Shown piece by piece: positions 16,860-25,423 of a stretch of 64,000 nucleotides of DNA (position 1 is its first letter; each line of letters begins with the position of its first letter). The notes beneath the pieces are model-generated. The model saw nothing but the letters and a program-made list of their open reading frames with translations, searched no databases and was not told the origin of the DNA. The translations under genes were made by a program, and so were the position numbers. Source of the stretch: an uncultured Subdoligranulum sp. (GTDB lineage Bacteria > Bacillota > Clostridia > Oscillospirales > Ruminococcaceae); the NCBI GenBank assembly GCA_945830575.1, contig CALZZE010000002.1, forward strand, positions 103,219-167,218, in the 5' to 3' direction.

Positions 16860-17798
16860 ATGAAAGACAGTAACAAATACCGGGGCGTCATCCCGGCCTT
16901 CTATGCCTGCTATGACAAGGACGGCGGCATCTCGGTGGAGGGCGTCAAGGCGCTGACCCGCCATCTCATCGCCAAGGGCGTCAAGGGCGTGTACGTGGGC
17001 GGTTCCTCCGGCGAGTGCATCTACCAGCACCCCGACGAGCGCAAGGCCGTTCTGGAGGCCGTCATGAGCGAGGCGAAGGGCAAGCTAACCGTCATCGCCC
17101 ATGTGGCCTGCAACAACACCGCTGACAGCGTGGAGCTTGCCGCCCACGCTGAGCGCTGCGGTGTGGACGCCATCGCGGCCATCCCGCCCATCTACTTCCA
17201 TCTGCCGCCCTACGCCATCGCGGAATACTGGAACGCCATGAGCGCGGCGGCCCCCAACACCGAGTTTGTCATTTACAACATCCCCCAGCTGGCGGGCACG
17301 GCGCTGACCATGCCGCTGCTGGACGAGATGCTGAAAAATCCCAACGTCATCGCGGTGAAAAATTCCTCCATGCCCACGCAGGACATCCAGATGTTCAAGG
17401 ACGAGGGCGTCAAGGCCCGGGGCGAGGACGGCTTCGTGGTGTTCAACGGCCCCGACGAGCAGTTTGTCTGCGGTCTGGCCATGGGCGCGGACGGCGGCAT
17501 CGGCGGCACCTACGCGGTGATGCCGGAGCTGTACATCAAAATGTTTGAGCTGATGCAGAAAGGCGAGGTCGCCAAGGCCCGGGAGCTGCAATATGACGCA
17601 GACCGCATCATCTACAAGATGTGCGAGGCCCACGGCAACCTGTACGCGGTGCAGAAGGAGCTTCTGAAACGGATGTACGGTCTGGACCTTGGCGGCGTGC
17701 GTGCGCCCATGCCCAACCTCATCCCCGCCGACGAGCCGGTGGTGGCCGCGGCGCAGGCGATGATCGAGGCGGCGGTGCAGAAGGCCGCCGCGCTGTGA
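16860..17798 (+). CDS. nanA: N-acetylneuraminate lyase
   Basis: 312 aa class I aldolase of the DHDPS/NAL family; cleaves N-acetylneuraminate to N-acetylmannosamine and pyruvate. Seen: YVGGSSGECIYQ (carboxylate-binding loop, about 45-56), the Tyr of VIYNIPQLAG (about 139) and the Schiff-base Lys in VIAVKNSS (about 167). The YNIP and GGSSGE variants are those of NAL rather than DHDPS. Position between sialic acid transporter genes and nanE/nanK supports the function. AAGGAG precedes the ATG. Confidence 0.94.
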   Translation: MKDSNKYRGVIPAFYACYDKDGGISVEGVKALTRHLIAKGVKGVYVGGSSGECIYQHPDERKAVLEAVMSEAKGKLTVIAHVACNNTADSVELAAHAERCGVDAIAAIPPIYFHLPPYAIAEYWNAMSAAAPNTEFVIYNIPQLAGTALTMPLLDEMLKNPNVIAVKNSSMPTQDIQMFKDEGVKARGEDGFVVFNGPDEQFVCGLAMGADGGIGGTYAVMPELYIKMFELMQKGEVAKARELQYDADRIIYKMCEAHGNLYAVQKELLKRMYGLDLGGVRAPMPNLIPADEPVVAAAQAMIEAAVQKAAAL

Positions 17799-17810
17799 CG
17801 GAGGTGCGTC

Positions 17811-18512
17811 ATGACCCATCAGGAAATCTTCGACAAAATCAAGGGCGGGCTGATTGTCTCCTGCCAGGCGCTGGAGCATGAGCCGCTATACACCAAGGAA
17901 GGCGGCGTGATGCCGCTGATGGCGAAGGCCGCCGCCCAGAGCGGCGCAGTGGGCATCCGGGCCAACACGGTGCGGGACATCACCCAGATCAAAGCGGTGG
18001 TAGACCTGCCGGTCATCGGCATTATCAAAAAGGAATATCCCCCTTGCCCCATGCACATCACCGTGACCATGAAGGAGGTGGACGAGCTGGTGGCCTGCGG
18101 CGTGGACATTCTGGCGTTGCAGGGCACGGCGGCGCTGCGGCCGGACGGCTCCACCAGCGCCGACTTCATCCGCGCCGTAAAAGCCAAGTACCCCGGCCAG
18201 CTGCTCATGGCGGACTGCGACAACATCGAGAACGCCATGCTGTGCGCCGAGGCGGGCGCGGACTTTGTGGGCACCACCATGCGGGGCTACACCCCCGAGA
18301 CCAAGGGCATTGACGATGTGGATTTCGGGTTCATTGCCCAGCTGGCGCGGGAGTGCCCGGCCAAGGTCATTGCCGAGGGCCACATCCACACCCCGGAGCA
18401 GGCGGTGCAGGCGCTGTACGCCGGCGCGTTTGCGCTGGTGGTGGGCGGGGCCATCACCCGCCCGGCGGAGATCACCGCCCGGTACACGGCGGCCATCAAC
18501 AACCACAAATAA
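17811..18512 (+). CDS. nanE: N-acetylmannosamine-6-phosphate 2-epimerase
   Basis: 233 aa TIM-barrel enzyme converting ManNAc-6-P to GlcNAc-6-P. Characteristic motifs: GGLIVSCQALEHEPL (about 12-26), GAVGIRANTVRDI, IGIIKKEYP (with the catalytic Lys), LMADCDNIENA, GTTMRGYTP and VIAEGHIHTPEQA. It lies 12 nt after nanA and 12 nt before the kinase gene, within one operon. Confidence 0.95.
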   Translation: MTHQEIFDKIKGGLIVSCQALEHEPLYTKEGGVMPLMAKAAAQSGAVGIRANTVRDITQIKAVVDLPVIGIIKKEYPPCPMHITVTMKEVDELVACGVDILALQGTAALRPDGSTSADFIRAVKAKYPGQLLMADCDNIENAMLCAEAGADFVGTTMRGYTPETKGIDDVDFGFIAQLARECPAKVIAEGHIHTPEQAVQALYAGAFALVVGGAITRPAEITARYTAAINNHK

Positions 18513-18524
18513 GCGGGGACGGCC

Positions 18525-19442
18525 ATGGACAAGTGTTATCTTGGCATTGACATCGGCGGCACGGCGGTCAAGCTGGGTCTGGTGGACGAGCGCGGCCATG
18601 TGCTGGCCCGGGACGAGCAGAGCGTCAGCTTTGACAATTACCAAACGCCCATCCTCACCACGGTGGAGCGGGCGGCGGCGGAGTTTCTCGCCGCGCAGCG
18701 CGTCAGCCCTGCGGGCATCGGCGTGTCCGCCACCGGGCAGATCGACAGCAACCGGGGCATTGTGGCCGGCACCGGCGGCAACCTGCCGGGCTGGGACGGT
18801 GCGCCCATCAAAGAAACGCTGGAACGAGCCTTTTCCCTGCCCGTAACGGTGGCCAACGACGCCAACTGCATGTGTCTGGGCGAGGCGTGGGCCGGTGCGG
18901 CGAAGGGATACACCGACGTCATCGGCATCACCATCGGCACCGGGCTGGGCGGCGGCATCCTCACCGGCGGACGGCTGCTGGAGGGCGCCCGCGGCCTTGG
19001 CGGCGAGCTGGGACATTTCCGGCTGCACGCGCTGGACGGCGAGCCCTGCGGCTGCGGTTCCCGGGGCTGCTGGGAGCGCTGCGCCGCCACCACGGCGCTG
19101 GTGCGCCGGGCCAAAGCGCTGGACCCGGCGCTGGACAGCGGCCGCGCCATCTTCGCGGCGGCCGAATCCGGCGACGCGGCGGTACTGGCCCTGCTGGACG
19201 CCTGGGAGGAGGAAATCGCCCAGGGCCTTGCGGGGCTGGTGCACATCTTCAACCCGCAGCTGATTCTGATTGGCGGCGGCGTGTCCGCCCAGCAGAAGCT
19301 TCTCATCGAACCGGTGGCCGCCAAGGTGCGTGCCTCGGTGATGCCCGCCTTCCGGGTGGGGCTGGAGATCCGCGCCGCAGCGCTGCAAAACGACGCCGGC
19401 CTTGTGGGCGCGGTGCAATACTTCCGCACCCACGCGGAATAA
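18525..19442 (+). CDS. nanK: ROK-family kinase, N-acetylmannosamine kinase
   Basis: 305 aa. ATP-binding GIDIGGTAVKLGLVDERG at the N-terminus, catalytic Asp in VANDANCMCLGE (about 112), GTGLGGGI, and the ROK zinc motif CGCGSRGCWE (about 171-180). Phosphorylates ManNAc between NanA and NanE in the pathway. Last gene of the operon, closed by a terminator. nagA and nagB, needed to finish the route to fructose-6-P, are not in this window. Confidence 0.92.
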   Translation: MDKCYLGIDIGGTAVKLGLVDERGHVLARDEQSVSFDNYQTPILTTVERAAAEFLAAQRVSPAGIGVSATGQIDSNRGIVAGTGGNLPGWDGAPIKETLERAFSLPVTVANDANCMCLGEAWAGAAKGYTDVIGITIGTGLGGGILTGGRLLEGARGLGGELGHFRLHALDGEPCGCGSRGCWERCAATTALVRRAKALDPALDSGRAIFAAAESGDAAVLALLDAWEEEIAQGLAGLVHIFNPQLILIGGGVSAQQKLLIEPVAAKVRASVMPAFRVGLEIRAAALQNDAGLVGAVQYFRTHAE

Positions 19443-19452
19443 TTCAAAACGA

Positions 19453-19485
19453 CCCGTCCGCAGCAAGCCGGACGGGCCGTTTTTT
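19453..19485. terminator. Terminator between nanK and the Pel cluster
   Basis: CCCGTCCG / CGGACGGG stem, 8-nt loop, and TTTTTT on the plus strand. On the minus strand an AT-poorer tail with TTTTG also makes it a possible end for the converging Pel operon. Confidence 0.8.
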
Positions 19486-19490
19486 GCGCC

Positions 19491-20822
19491 CTAAAACACC
19501 ACCATACACCCCTGCGCGTCCTGTTCTCCTGTGGTCAGGCGCACGGCGGGCTGGCCGGTCATGGGGTCCAGAATCCCCACCGTCACGGTGCAGCCGCCAT
19601 GGTCCCGCCGGGCAAGGCCGGGGGTGGTGAGCCGCACCGAGGTCTCCATGGTGTCCCCGGGGCCGAGGGCGGACAGCGCCATGTTCATCCGGGCGCACTC
19701 CACCAGCGTTCCCGCCGGGTCATAGACATACACCATCACCGGCCAGTCCCAGTACAGCGGAGCCGCCCCGGCGTTGTGCCACCGCAGCGTCAGCCGGGCG
19801 CCGCCCCACGCTGCCGACAGCGCCGCCCGGCGCACTCCCAGCCGGTAGCCCAGCGCCGACAGCACCGCCTCCCGGCCGGTCACCCCCTCCTTGGGCACCT
19901 TCGGCCCCAAAAAGGTGGCGTGGCTCATGCTCAGCAGCGTCAGCGTGCGGGAAAGCTGTTCCCCCAGCATTTCCTCCATGGGCAGCGAGCTGGTGAACTC
20001 CCCGCCCACCGGCGCGGTGCGCCACACCTCCGGCAGGGGCACAAGGGCGTTCGGTTCGCCGGTCTGGTCGTAGCCGCCGCCCATCGCCAGCCAGTCCAGC
20101 CATTCGGCGGTGTCCGCCGGGTGGCCGGTCATGTCGTTGTACACCCCCAGCCCTTTTTCGGCGGCGATGGCAAAGGGCCGCCGCATCAGCAGCTTTGCAT
20201 AGGGGAACGCCGCCAGCCACGGCAGCACGTACCGTTCCCGCACCGCCGCGCCGGGCAGTGGGGCCACACCCTCGTCGGTGTTCACGTGCCATTCGCCCCA
20301 GTGGCCCAGACTGCCCAGCTCTATGTACGCCACAAACCCGTCGCCGCCCAGCCAGTCTCCCAGCGCCTGCACCGCCCGGGCGTGCCAGCGGATCATCCGT
20401 TCATCCTCATAACAGGGCGAGCATCCTTTGCCGTATTCCGTGTCGTAGTCCTGCCCGCCGCACTGTTCATACAGCCAGTCGGGGATATCCCGGTGCGGCT
20501 CCTCCCCCGGCACATCGCAGACAAAGCGCAGCACCACATGCTTTCCCTCTGCCCGCCAGCGATCCAGCTGGTTTTCCGCCGCCACGGTTTCCCGGTCAAA
20601 CACGCCGGGCTGCGGCTCCCACTCCCGCCAGGTGATGTCCAGATACACCAGCGTCACATCATCGGGCAGCTGTTCGCTGTCCGCGTCGGGGGCAAAGCCC
20701 ATCAGCGGATTGCCGAACACCTGTTCTGTCTCGGCAAACACGGCGCGGCTGCCGCCCCAAAAATTCCACAACAGCCCCAACACCTCCAGTGCCAGCAGCG
20801 CGGCCAGCAGCCGTTTAGCCAT
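19491..20822 (-). CDS. DUF4832 (glycoside-hydrolase-like) protein at end of Pel operon
   Basis: 443 aa. N-terminal signal anchor MAKRLLAALLALEVLGLLWNF, then a TIM-barrel-like region beginning NPLMGFAP and TLVYLDITWREWEPQPG, with paired acidic/aromatic positions such as AYIELGSLGHWGEWH (about 175-189), as in DUF4832/DUF4874 proteins. A C-terminal beta-sandwich (about 330-443) has LTLRWHNAGAAPLYWDWP. Start at 20822 overlaps the DUF4956 gene by 8 nt. It could process the exopolysaccharide outside the cell, taking the place of the hydrolase half of PelA. That is inference; no catalytic residues are proven. Confidence 0.7.
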   Translation of the reverse strand: MAKRLLAALLALEVLGLLWNFWGGSRAVFAETEQVFGNPLMGFAPDADSEQLPDDVTLVYLDITWREWEPQPGVFDRETVAAENQLDRWRAEGKHVVLRFVCDVPGEEPHRDIPDWLYEQCGGQDYDTEYGKGCSPCYEDERMIRWHARAVQALGDWLGGDGFVAYIELGSLGHWGEWHVNTDEGVAPLPGAAVRERYVLPWLAAFPYAKLLMRRPFAIAAEKGLGVYNDMTGHPADTAEWLDWLAMGGGYDQTGEPNALVPLPEVWRTAPVGGEFTSSLPMEEMLGEQLSRTLTLLSMSHATFLGPKVPKEGVTGREAVLSALGYRLGVRRAALSAAWGGARLTLRWHNAGAAPLYWDWPVMVYVYDPAGTLVECARMNMALSALGPGDTMETSVRLTTPGLARRDHGGCTVTVGILDPMTGQPAVRLTTGEQDAQGCMVVF

Positions 20823-21495
20823 GGTACTCCCCGTTGTACTGCACCAGTGTGGCGTCCTGCACGCCGTCCACCGCCCGCAGCTTTTCCATAAAATCCGTGT
20901 CATCGGGGCGGCAGAACACCTCCACCGCCAGCTCGGCGCAGTCCGCCCGCAGCGTGCGGGATTTGATGGAATATTTCATCCGCCCGAAGGCCCGCAGCAC
21001 CTCGTCCCCGGCCAGATCGCCCTGACAGTGCACCACCACAATGAACACCTGCTTGCCGGGGGCGGCGCGGCTGAAGGCCAGCAGCAGGAGCACCATGACC
21101 CCTGCCGCCGCCAGCGACAGCAGATACAGCCCCGCGCCCACCGTGATGCCGGTGGTGATGGCCCAGAACAGGTACAAAAGGTCCATCGGGTCCTTGATGG
21201 CGGTGCGGAACCGCACGATGGACAATGCGCCCACCATGCCCAGCGAAATGACGATGTTGGTGCTGATGGCAAGCGTCACCATGCAGGTGAGCACCGTCAT
21301 GCCCACCAGCGTGAGGGCAAACCCGCGGCTGAACACCACGCCCTGATAAAACCGGCGGTACACCGCAAAAATCAGGCAGCCCATCAGCAGGGCAGCGGCC
21401 AGCGCTCCCAGCAGGCGGGGCAGGTCAGTCTGGCTCAGCGCCCCGGTGGTGAAGGTGCCCAGCACCGATTTTTTGATAACGTCCCTTGTACTCAT
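20815..21495 (-). CDS. DUF4956 membrane protein
   Basis: 226 aa. Four hydrophobic helices between about 27 and 140, with the family hallmark MVGALSIVRFRTAIKDPMD (about 87-105), then a soluble C-terminal domain (about 150-226) that looks ferredoxin/ACT-like. AAGGAGG lies 5 nt before the ATG at 21495. The gene begins inside the 3' end of the VTC gene (71-nt overlap in another frame). DUF4956 and VTC-domain proteins are often neighbours in bacteria, suggesting a common, still unknown, membrane function. Confidence 0.85.
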   Translation of the reverse strand: MSTRDVIKKSVLGTFTTGALSQTDLPRLLGALAAALLMGCLIFAVYRRFYQGVVFSRGFALTLVGMTVLTCMVTLAISTNIVISLGMVGALSIVRFRTAIKDPMDLLYLFWAITTGITVGAGLYLLSLAAAGVMVLLLLAFSRAAPGKQVFIVVVHCQGDLAGDEVLRAFGRMKYSIKSRTLRADCAELAVEVFCRPDDTDFMEKLRAVDGVQDATLVQYNGEYHG

Positions 21496-22225
21496 AATAG
21501 CCTCCTTGCAGGTCGGTCCAGCCCCCGGGGGCGGACCGGTATTCGGTTTTTTCCCGGCATAAAAGATATTTGGACAAAGCCGTGAACTCCGCGGCTTTGG
21601 GCGGCAGCAGCTGGCGCACCAGTCCCGGCAGCAGCTCGGTGAACTTGACCTCCAGCACCAGCGTGCCTGGATCCAGCACGTTCAGGGCGGGCAGGCCGGG
21701 GTCGAACAGGTCCCATCCGCCCACGGCGGCACGGACGCTGCTGTCAAAGGTCAGCCGGACATGCCCCGGCTCATAGACCCACGGTTCCCGCTCGTAGTCC
21801 ACGGTGGTGCGCGGGCGCATGCCGTGGCAGACGCACTCGATGTAAAATTCCCGGCACAGGCTGTGGGGGCTTTGCAAAAGAAAGCCGTACCGCCCGGCGA
21901 GGATGTCCTCCGCCTGCGCCCGGGTGAGGGGGGCATCCTCCTTGCAGATGTAGCTGCCCACCTTTTTCTTGCGTTCCAGCCGGATGGTCTGGTCGCTGAA
22001 ATTGTACACCCGGATGCGGTATTTTTTGCGGCAGCAGATGCCGTCCTCCTTTTCCCGGTACGCGGAATCCCAGAAATCGTCAAAATACAGGCTGCGGATG
22101 GTGTACACGCCGTTTTTGGCGTGGGGGTCGGGGGTCAGCAGGGGTTTCAGGCGGCAGCGCAGCAGCGCCTGCTCGCCGGGGGTGATGCGGTATTTCCATT
22201 CATTGCGGTAGCGCTCATTCTTCAA
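21425..22225 (-). CDS. VTC-domain (polyphosphate polymerase-like) protein
   Basis: 266 aa from a TTG at 22225 (GGAGGTG 8 nt upstream; no in-frame ATG). Triphosphate-tunnel fold expected. Basic tunnel strands are visible: NEWKYRITPGEQ, YTIRSLYFDD, KKYRIRVYNF, IRLERKKKVGSYICKED (about 82-98), RTTVDYEREPWVY and the acidic/basic strand LVLEVKFTE (about 213). Yeast VTC4 makes polyphosphate with this fold; bacterial members are mostly uncharacterised. It overlaps cotH by 11 nt and DUF4956 by 71 nt. Confidence 0.82.
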   Translation of the reverse strand: MKNERYRNEWKYRITPGEQALLRCRLKPLLTPDPHAKNGVYTIRSLYFDDFWDSAYREKEDGICCRKKYRIRVYNFSDQTIRLERKKKVGSYICKEDAPLTRAQAEDILAGRYGFLLQSPHSLCREFYIECVCHGMRPRTTVDYEREPWVYEPGHVRLTFDSSVRAAVGGWDLFDPGLPALNVLDPGTLVLEVKFTELLPGLVRQLLPPKAAEFTALSKYLLCREKTEYRSAPGGWTDLQGGYYEYKGRYQKIGAGHLHHRGAEPD

Positions 22226-23969
22226 CCTGCTGCACCTCCACATCGCCGGCCCCGTCCAGATAGAAGCAGTAGGTGTCGTAGACCTTGCCCCTGTCGGTGA
22301 CGTAATAGTCAAAGCAGTCCTGCGTGAAGCCGGAGGCGTTGGTGGCGGTGACCCTGAGGAAATACTGTCCCCGCCCCGGGTCGGGCAGGCTGGCGGCGGG
22401 CATGGCGGTGACGGTGTCCAGCAGCACATCCCGGTAGAGGGAATCCCTCGCCAGCGTCACATGGTAGGTGATGTCCTCGGCGTCAAAGTCGTAGGAGGGC
22501 TGCCAGCTCAGGCTGAGCGTGCCGTCCCCCACGGCGGGTGCGTCCACATAGAAGGGCATGGGGTAGTCCAGCGACGCCTTGTAGCTCTGGTAATAGCTTT
22601 CTATCAAGTCCGGCAGTCCGGCGGCGATGGCGTCGTACTGCCGGGAGGTCACGCCGATGTGCCCCACATCCGGCATGGAGAAGGCGTAGGGCTTCACCAC
22701 CGGCAGATAGGTTTCCACCATAGCGGCCAGCTTTTCCCGCGTGAACCGGCTGTGCAGGTCTTCCACCGCCGCGTCCAGCTCGGCGCGGAAGCGTTCGGTT
22801 TTCAGTGCCCGCTGGAACAGCACGTTGCCCCAGTAGTTGCTCACCCCCTGCTCCCAGCTGGCCGAATCCACATAGCCCTTCAGCTCCCACTCGGCCTTCA
22901 TCATGGAAGCGTCATGGTCCCAGGGAATGATGTACCACTTGTTCCCGTTCAGCGGGCTGTACAGGTAAAAGTTGCGGCTCTGGGTGTCCGCATTGCCCAA
23001 CAGAATTTCAAAGGCCATCCAGTAGGCGAGGTTTTCCCGGTCGAACCATTCGTCCAGCAGCCGGTCGGTGGGCAGCGACAGGTCGTTCACCGCCTCCAGC
23101 AGCTCGATGAGCCGGGTGTTGTCCTGCTCGCCCTTGGTCTCCAGCCGGTCGTCCATGGCGGCGCGGTCAAAGGTGGGGTCGCTGGTGGGCTTGATGACGT
23201 CCTCATAGCGGTAAAACTCAAAGTAATTGATTTTGTATAAGTACCCCGCCTTGTCCAGCCCGTGGCTGCGCAGGGCGGTTTTGTTCAGCTGCTCGATCTG
23301 GGTGTACAGGCCGTAATCCACAAACTGACCCGGGTTCGTGCCGGTCTCGTCCTTCACATAGAGATGCACGAACTGGGTGCGCAGCGCCATCAGCTCGTCC
23401 ACCTCTTCCAGCAGGTCGTTGGCCAGCTTGTTGCGGAACCGCAGCGAATCCGTCTGGTGCTTGTTCAGCGCGATGGTGCGCTGGCCGTTCCACAGCCCCG
23501 CGCCCTCCTTCAATTCAATTTTGTAGTTTTTCTGGGCGTTGCGGCTGGAGGTCTGCCCCCGGATCTGCACCGTGGCGTTGGGCACCGTCTCGCCGTAGCC
23601 CACCGCGCCGGGCAGCGGGCCGTTCTCGTCCCCCACCTGTAACAGCGCCGCCGCTTGATACCGCTCCACGCCCATGTCCTCGTAATCGTAGGCGGAATAG
23701 GTGTTGATCTCCGCCCAGCTGTGGTCGGTGTTTTCGGCGGCGTTGCCCCGGCGCACCGTCAGGTACATGGTCACCACGCTGTCGTCCACATCATTAGCGT
23801 ACAAAAGCGGGTTGTCGTGCAGGTGCTGCTCGTCCAAAGTGGCGGCAGGGGCCTTGGTGACGGTCTGGGCGGTTTCCGGCGTTTGCTGCGTCACCTCCGG
23901 CTGGGGGGCGCAGGCGGCCAGCAGCGCCAGCGCCGCGGCCAGCAGCGTACTTTTTACAATTGGTTCCAT
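22215..23969 (-). CDS. CotH-like kinase lipoprotein
   Basis: 584 aa. Signal with lipobox LLAAC (Cys about 20). CotH kinase domain at about 90-390: TVQIRGQTSSRNAQKNYKIE, LNKHQTDSLRFRNKLAND, YGLYTQIEQLNK, and the catalytic/metal motifs ILLGNADTQSRNFYLY (about 315-330) and WYIIPWDHDAS (about 336-346). The C-terminal part (about 480-584) looks like a fibronectin-type domain (LSLSWQPSYDF). CotH of Bacillus spores phosphorylates coat proteins; here the protein would be anchored outside the membrane in a polysaccharide cluster. Substrate unknown. Confidence 0.85.
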   Translation of the reverse strand: MEPIVKSTLLAAALALLAACAPQPEVTQQTPETAQTVTKAPAATLDEQHLHDNPLLYANDVDDSVVTMYLTVRRGNAAENTDHSWAEINTYSAYDYEDMGVERYQAAALLQVGDENGPLPGAVGYGETVPNATVQIRGQTSSRNAQKNYKIELKEGAGLWNGQRTIALNKHQTDSLRFRNKLANDLLEEVDELMALRTQFVHLYVKDETGTNPGQFVDYGLYTQIEQLNKTALRSHGLDKAGYLYKINYFEFYRYEDVIKPTSDPTFDRAAMDDRLETKGEQDNTRLIELLEAVNDLSLPTDRLLDEWFDRENLAYWMAFEILLGNADTQSRNFYLYSPLNGNKWYIIPWDHDASMMKAEWELKGYVDSASWEQGVSNYWGNVLFQRALKTERFRAELDAAVEDLHSRFTREKLAAMVETYLPVVKPYAFSMPDVGHIGVTSRQYDAIAAGLPDLIESYYQSYKASLDYPMPFYVDAPAVGDGTLSLSWQPSYDFDAEDITYHVTLARDSLYRDVLLDTVTAMPAASLPDPGRGQYFLRVTATNASGFTQDCFDYYVTDRGKVYDTYCFYLDGAGDVEVQQVEE

Positions 23970-25423
23970 GGCGGGTCGACCTCCAGTGTTTCGTGCAGTT
24001 TCTTTGCCAGACGGGCAAATCGTCCGGCTTTGTCCTCGGCCGCCACCGGCTGGCGGCTGAGCAGGAAATAGGGCAGGCGGCGGGTGTACCAGTCCAGCCG
24101 CAGCACGGCGGCCAGACAGAACAGCGCCGCCCCCAGCAGGAACCCGAACCCGAAATACGCCTCGCTGCCAAAGAGGGACAGCGCCGTGAACACCGCAGCG
24201 CTGCCCGCGAACAGGCCGGTGCAGGCCATAGCGCCCCGGTAATCGGTGAAATACAACAGCAGCAGCATGGCGGTGTTACCCACGGCGTAGAGGCCGTACC
24301 CCACGCAGAGCACCCGGAAATACCCCAGCATGGGGTCGGTCATGCCCAGCGGCAGCCGGGTGAGCAGCACGCCGCCCAGCGCCACCGCCAGCCCGGTGGC
24401 GAACAGCTGTTTCAGGCCGGTGTACCACAGCTCGCTTTTCAAAACGGCCAGCATCTCCTGCCCGGCCTGCAAAATATCCCCGATGCTGCCCCCGTCGTTG
24501 AACAGGGCGTAGTAGCTGCGGTATTTGGGGTAGAAGTTCACCTCCACCGACACCACAAAGTTGACGGTCGTCACCAGAATCGTCAGAAACGCCAGCAGCG
24601 AGGGCACATCGTAGGCGGGCGCGCCCACGAAGGCTCCCTGCACCCGCAGCTGCCATGGCCCCAGCCACATGAGCACCAGATGCCCGAACAGCCCCAGATT
24701 GGTGAACAGCCCGGTGAGGGCCAGCGGCCAGCCCTCGTCGCACCATTGCAGGAACACAAAGGCGGAGCCTTCCCCCGCCGGGAAACAGCGGGTCAGCAGA
24801 GCCACATCCCACACCAGCATGACGCCGTAGCCGGTGCAGACTGCCGCCAGCACGGCGGCCACGGTGGGCAGGCCCAGCGCCAGCCCCGCCGCGGCCAGAC
24901 ACAGCGCCACCGCCGCCGCACAGGCGAAGGACTGCAAAATACCGCGGTAGTCCTTGATGGCGGTGAGGTAGCTCATGGCGTTCCACACCACCACCAGTTC
25001 TCCGAACAGCGTCCAGCACAGAAAGCCGTGCAGCGCCCCCGCGCCGGAAAAGCAGAGGAACACCCCGTACAGCGTGCCGCCCGCCGCCAGCAGCAGCCCG
25101 GTGCTGCCCCAGAAGGAGGGCATGACGGCGGCGGGGCGCTCCTCAAAGAGCATATCCGCCAGAAAGCGGGTGACCACCATGGACAGCACGCTGGTGATGA
25201 GCAGCGAGGCCAGCAGCGAATAGGTGATCATGCAGACGGTCAGCTGCCGTTCCAGCGCGGAGCGGCCGAACAGCTGGCAGAGCAGCTGTAAACCCAGCTG
25301 CATCAGCACACCCAGCAGCATCGGCCCGGCGCAGACCGCCCCGGAAACTCCATAAGCCCGCAGCCCGGCCAGCAGCCCCCGTTGGGCAAACAGCCTTTTC
25401 AGTTCAAACCCGACACCCGCCAT
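23954..25423 (-). CDS. pelG: PelG-like exopolysaccharide transporter
   Basis: 489 aa, about 12 hydrophobic helices, MATE/MOP-like. The N-terminus MAGVGFELKRLFAQRGLLAGLRAY followed by GAVCAGPMLLGVLMQ is diagnostic of PelG. It would move Pel or its precursor through the cytoplasmic membrane with PelD, PelE and PelF. It overlaps pelF by 20 nt and cotH by 16 nt. Confidence 0.9.
   Translation of the reverse strand: MAGVGFELKRLFAQRGLLAGLRAYGVSGAVCAGPMLLGVLMQLGLQLLCQLFGRSALERQLTVCMITYSLLASLLITSVLSMVVTRFLADMLFEERPAAVMPSFWGSTGLLLAAGGTLYGVFLCFSGAGALHGFLCWTLFGELVVVWNAMSYLTAIKDYRGILQSFACAAAVALCLAAAGLALGLPTVAAVLAAVCTGYGVMLVWDVALLTRCFPAGEGSAFVFLQWCDEGWPLALTGLFTNLGLFGHLVLMWLGPWQLRVQGAFVGAPAYDVPSLLAFLTILVTTVNFVVSVEVNFYPKYRSYYALFNDGGSIGDILQAGQEMLAVLKSELWYTGLKQLFATGLAVALGGVLLTRLPLGMTDPMLGYFRVLCVGYGLYAVGNTAMLLLLYFTDYRGAMACTGLFAGSAAVFTALSLFGSEAYFGFGFLLGAALFCLAAVLRLDWYTRRLPYFLLSRQPVAAEDKAGRFARLAKKLHETLEVDPPWNQL

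Noticed and set aside
22215..23969. Spore-coat role for the CotH-like protein
   Set aside because: No spore genes nearby; it has a lipoprotein signal and sits in a polysaccharide operon.
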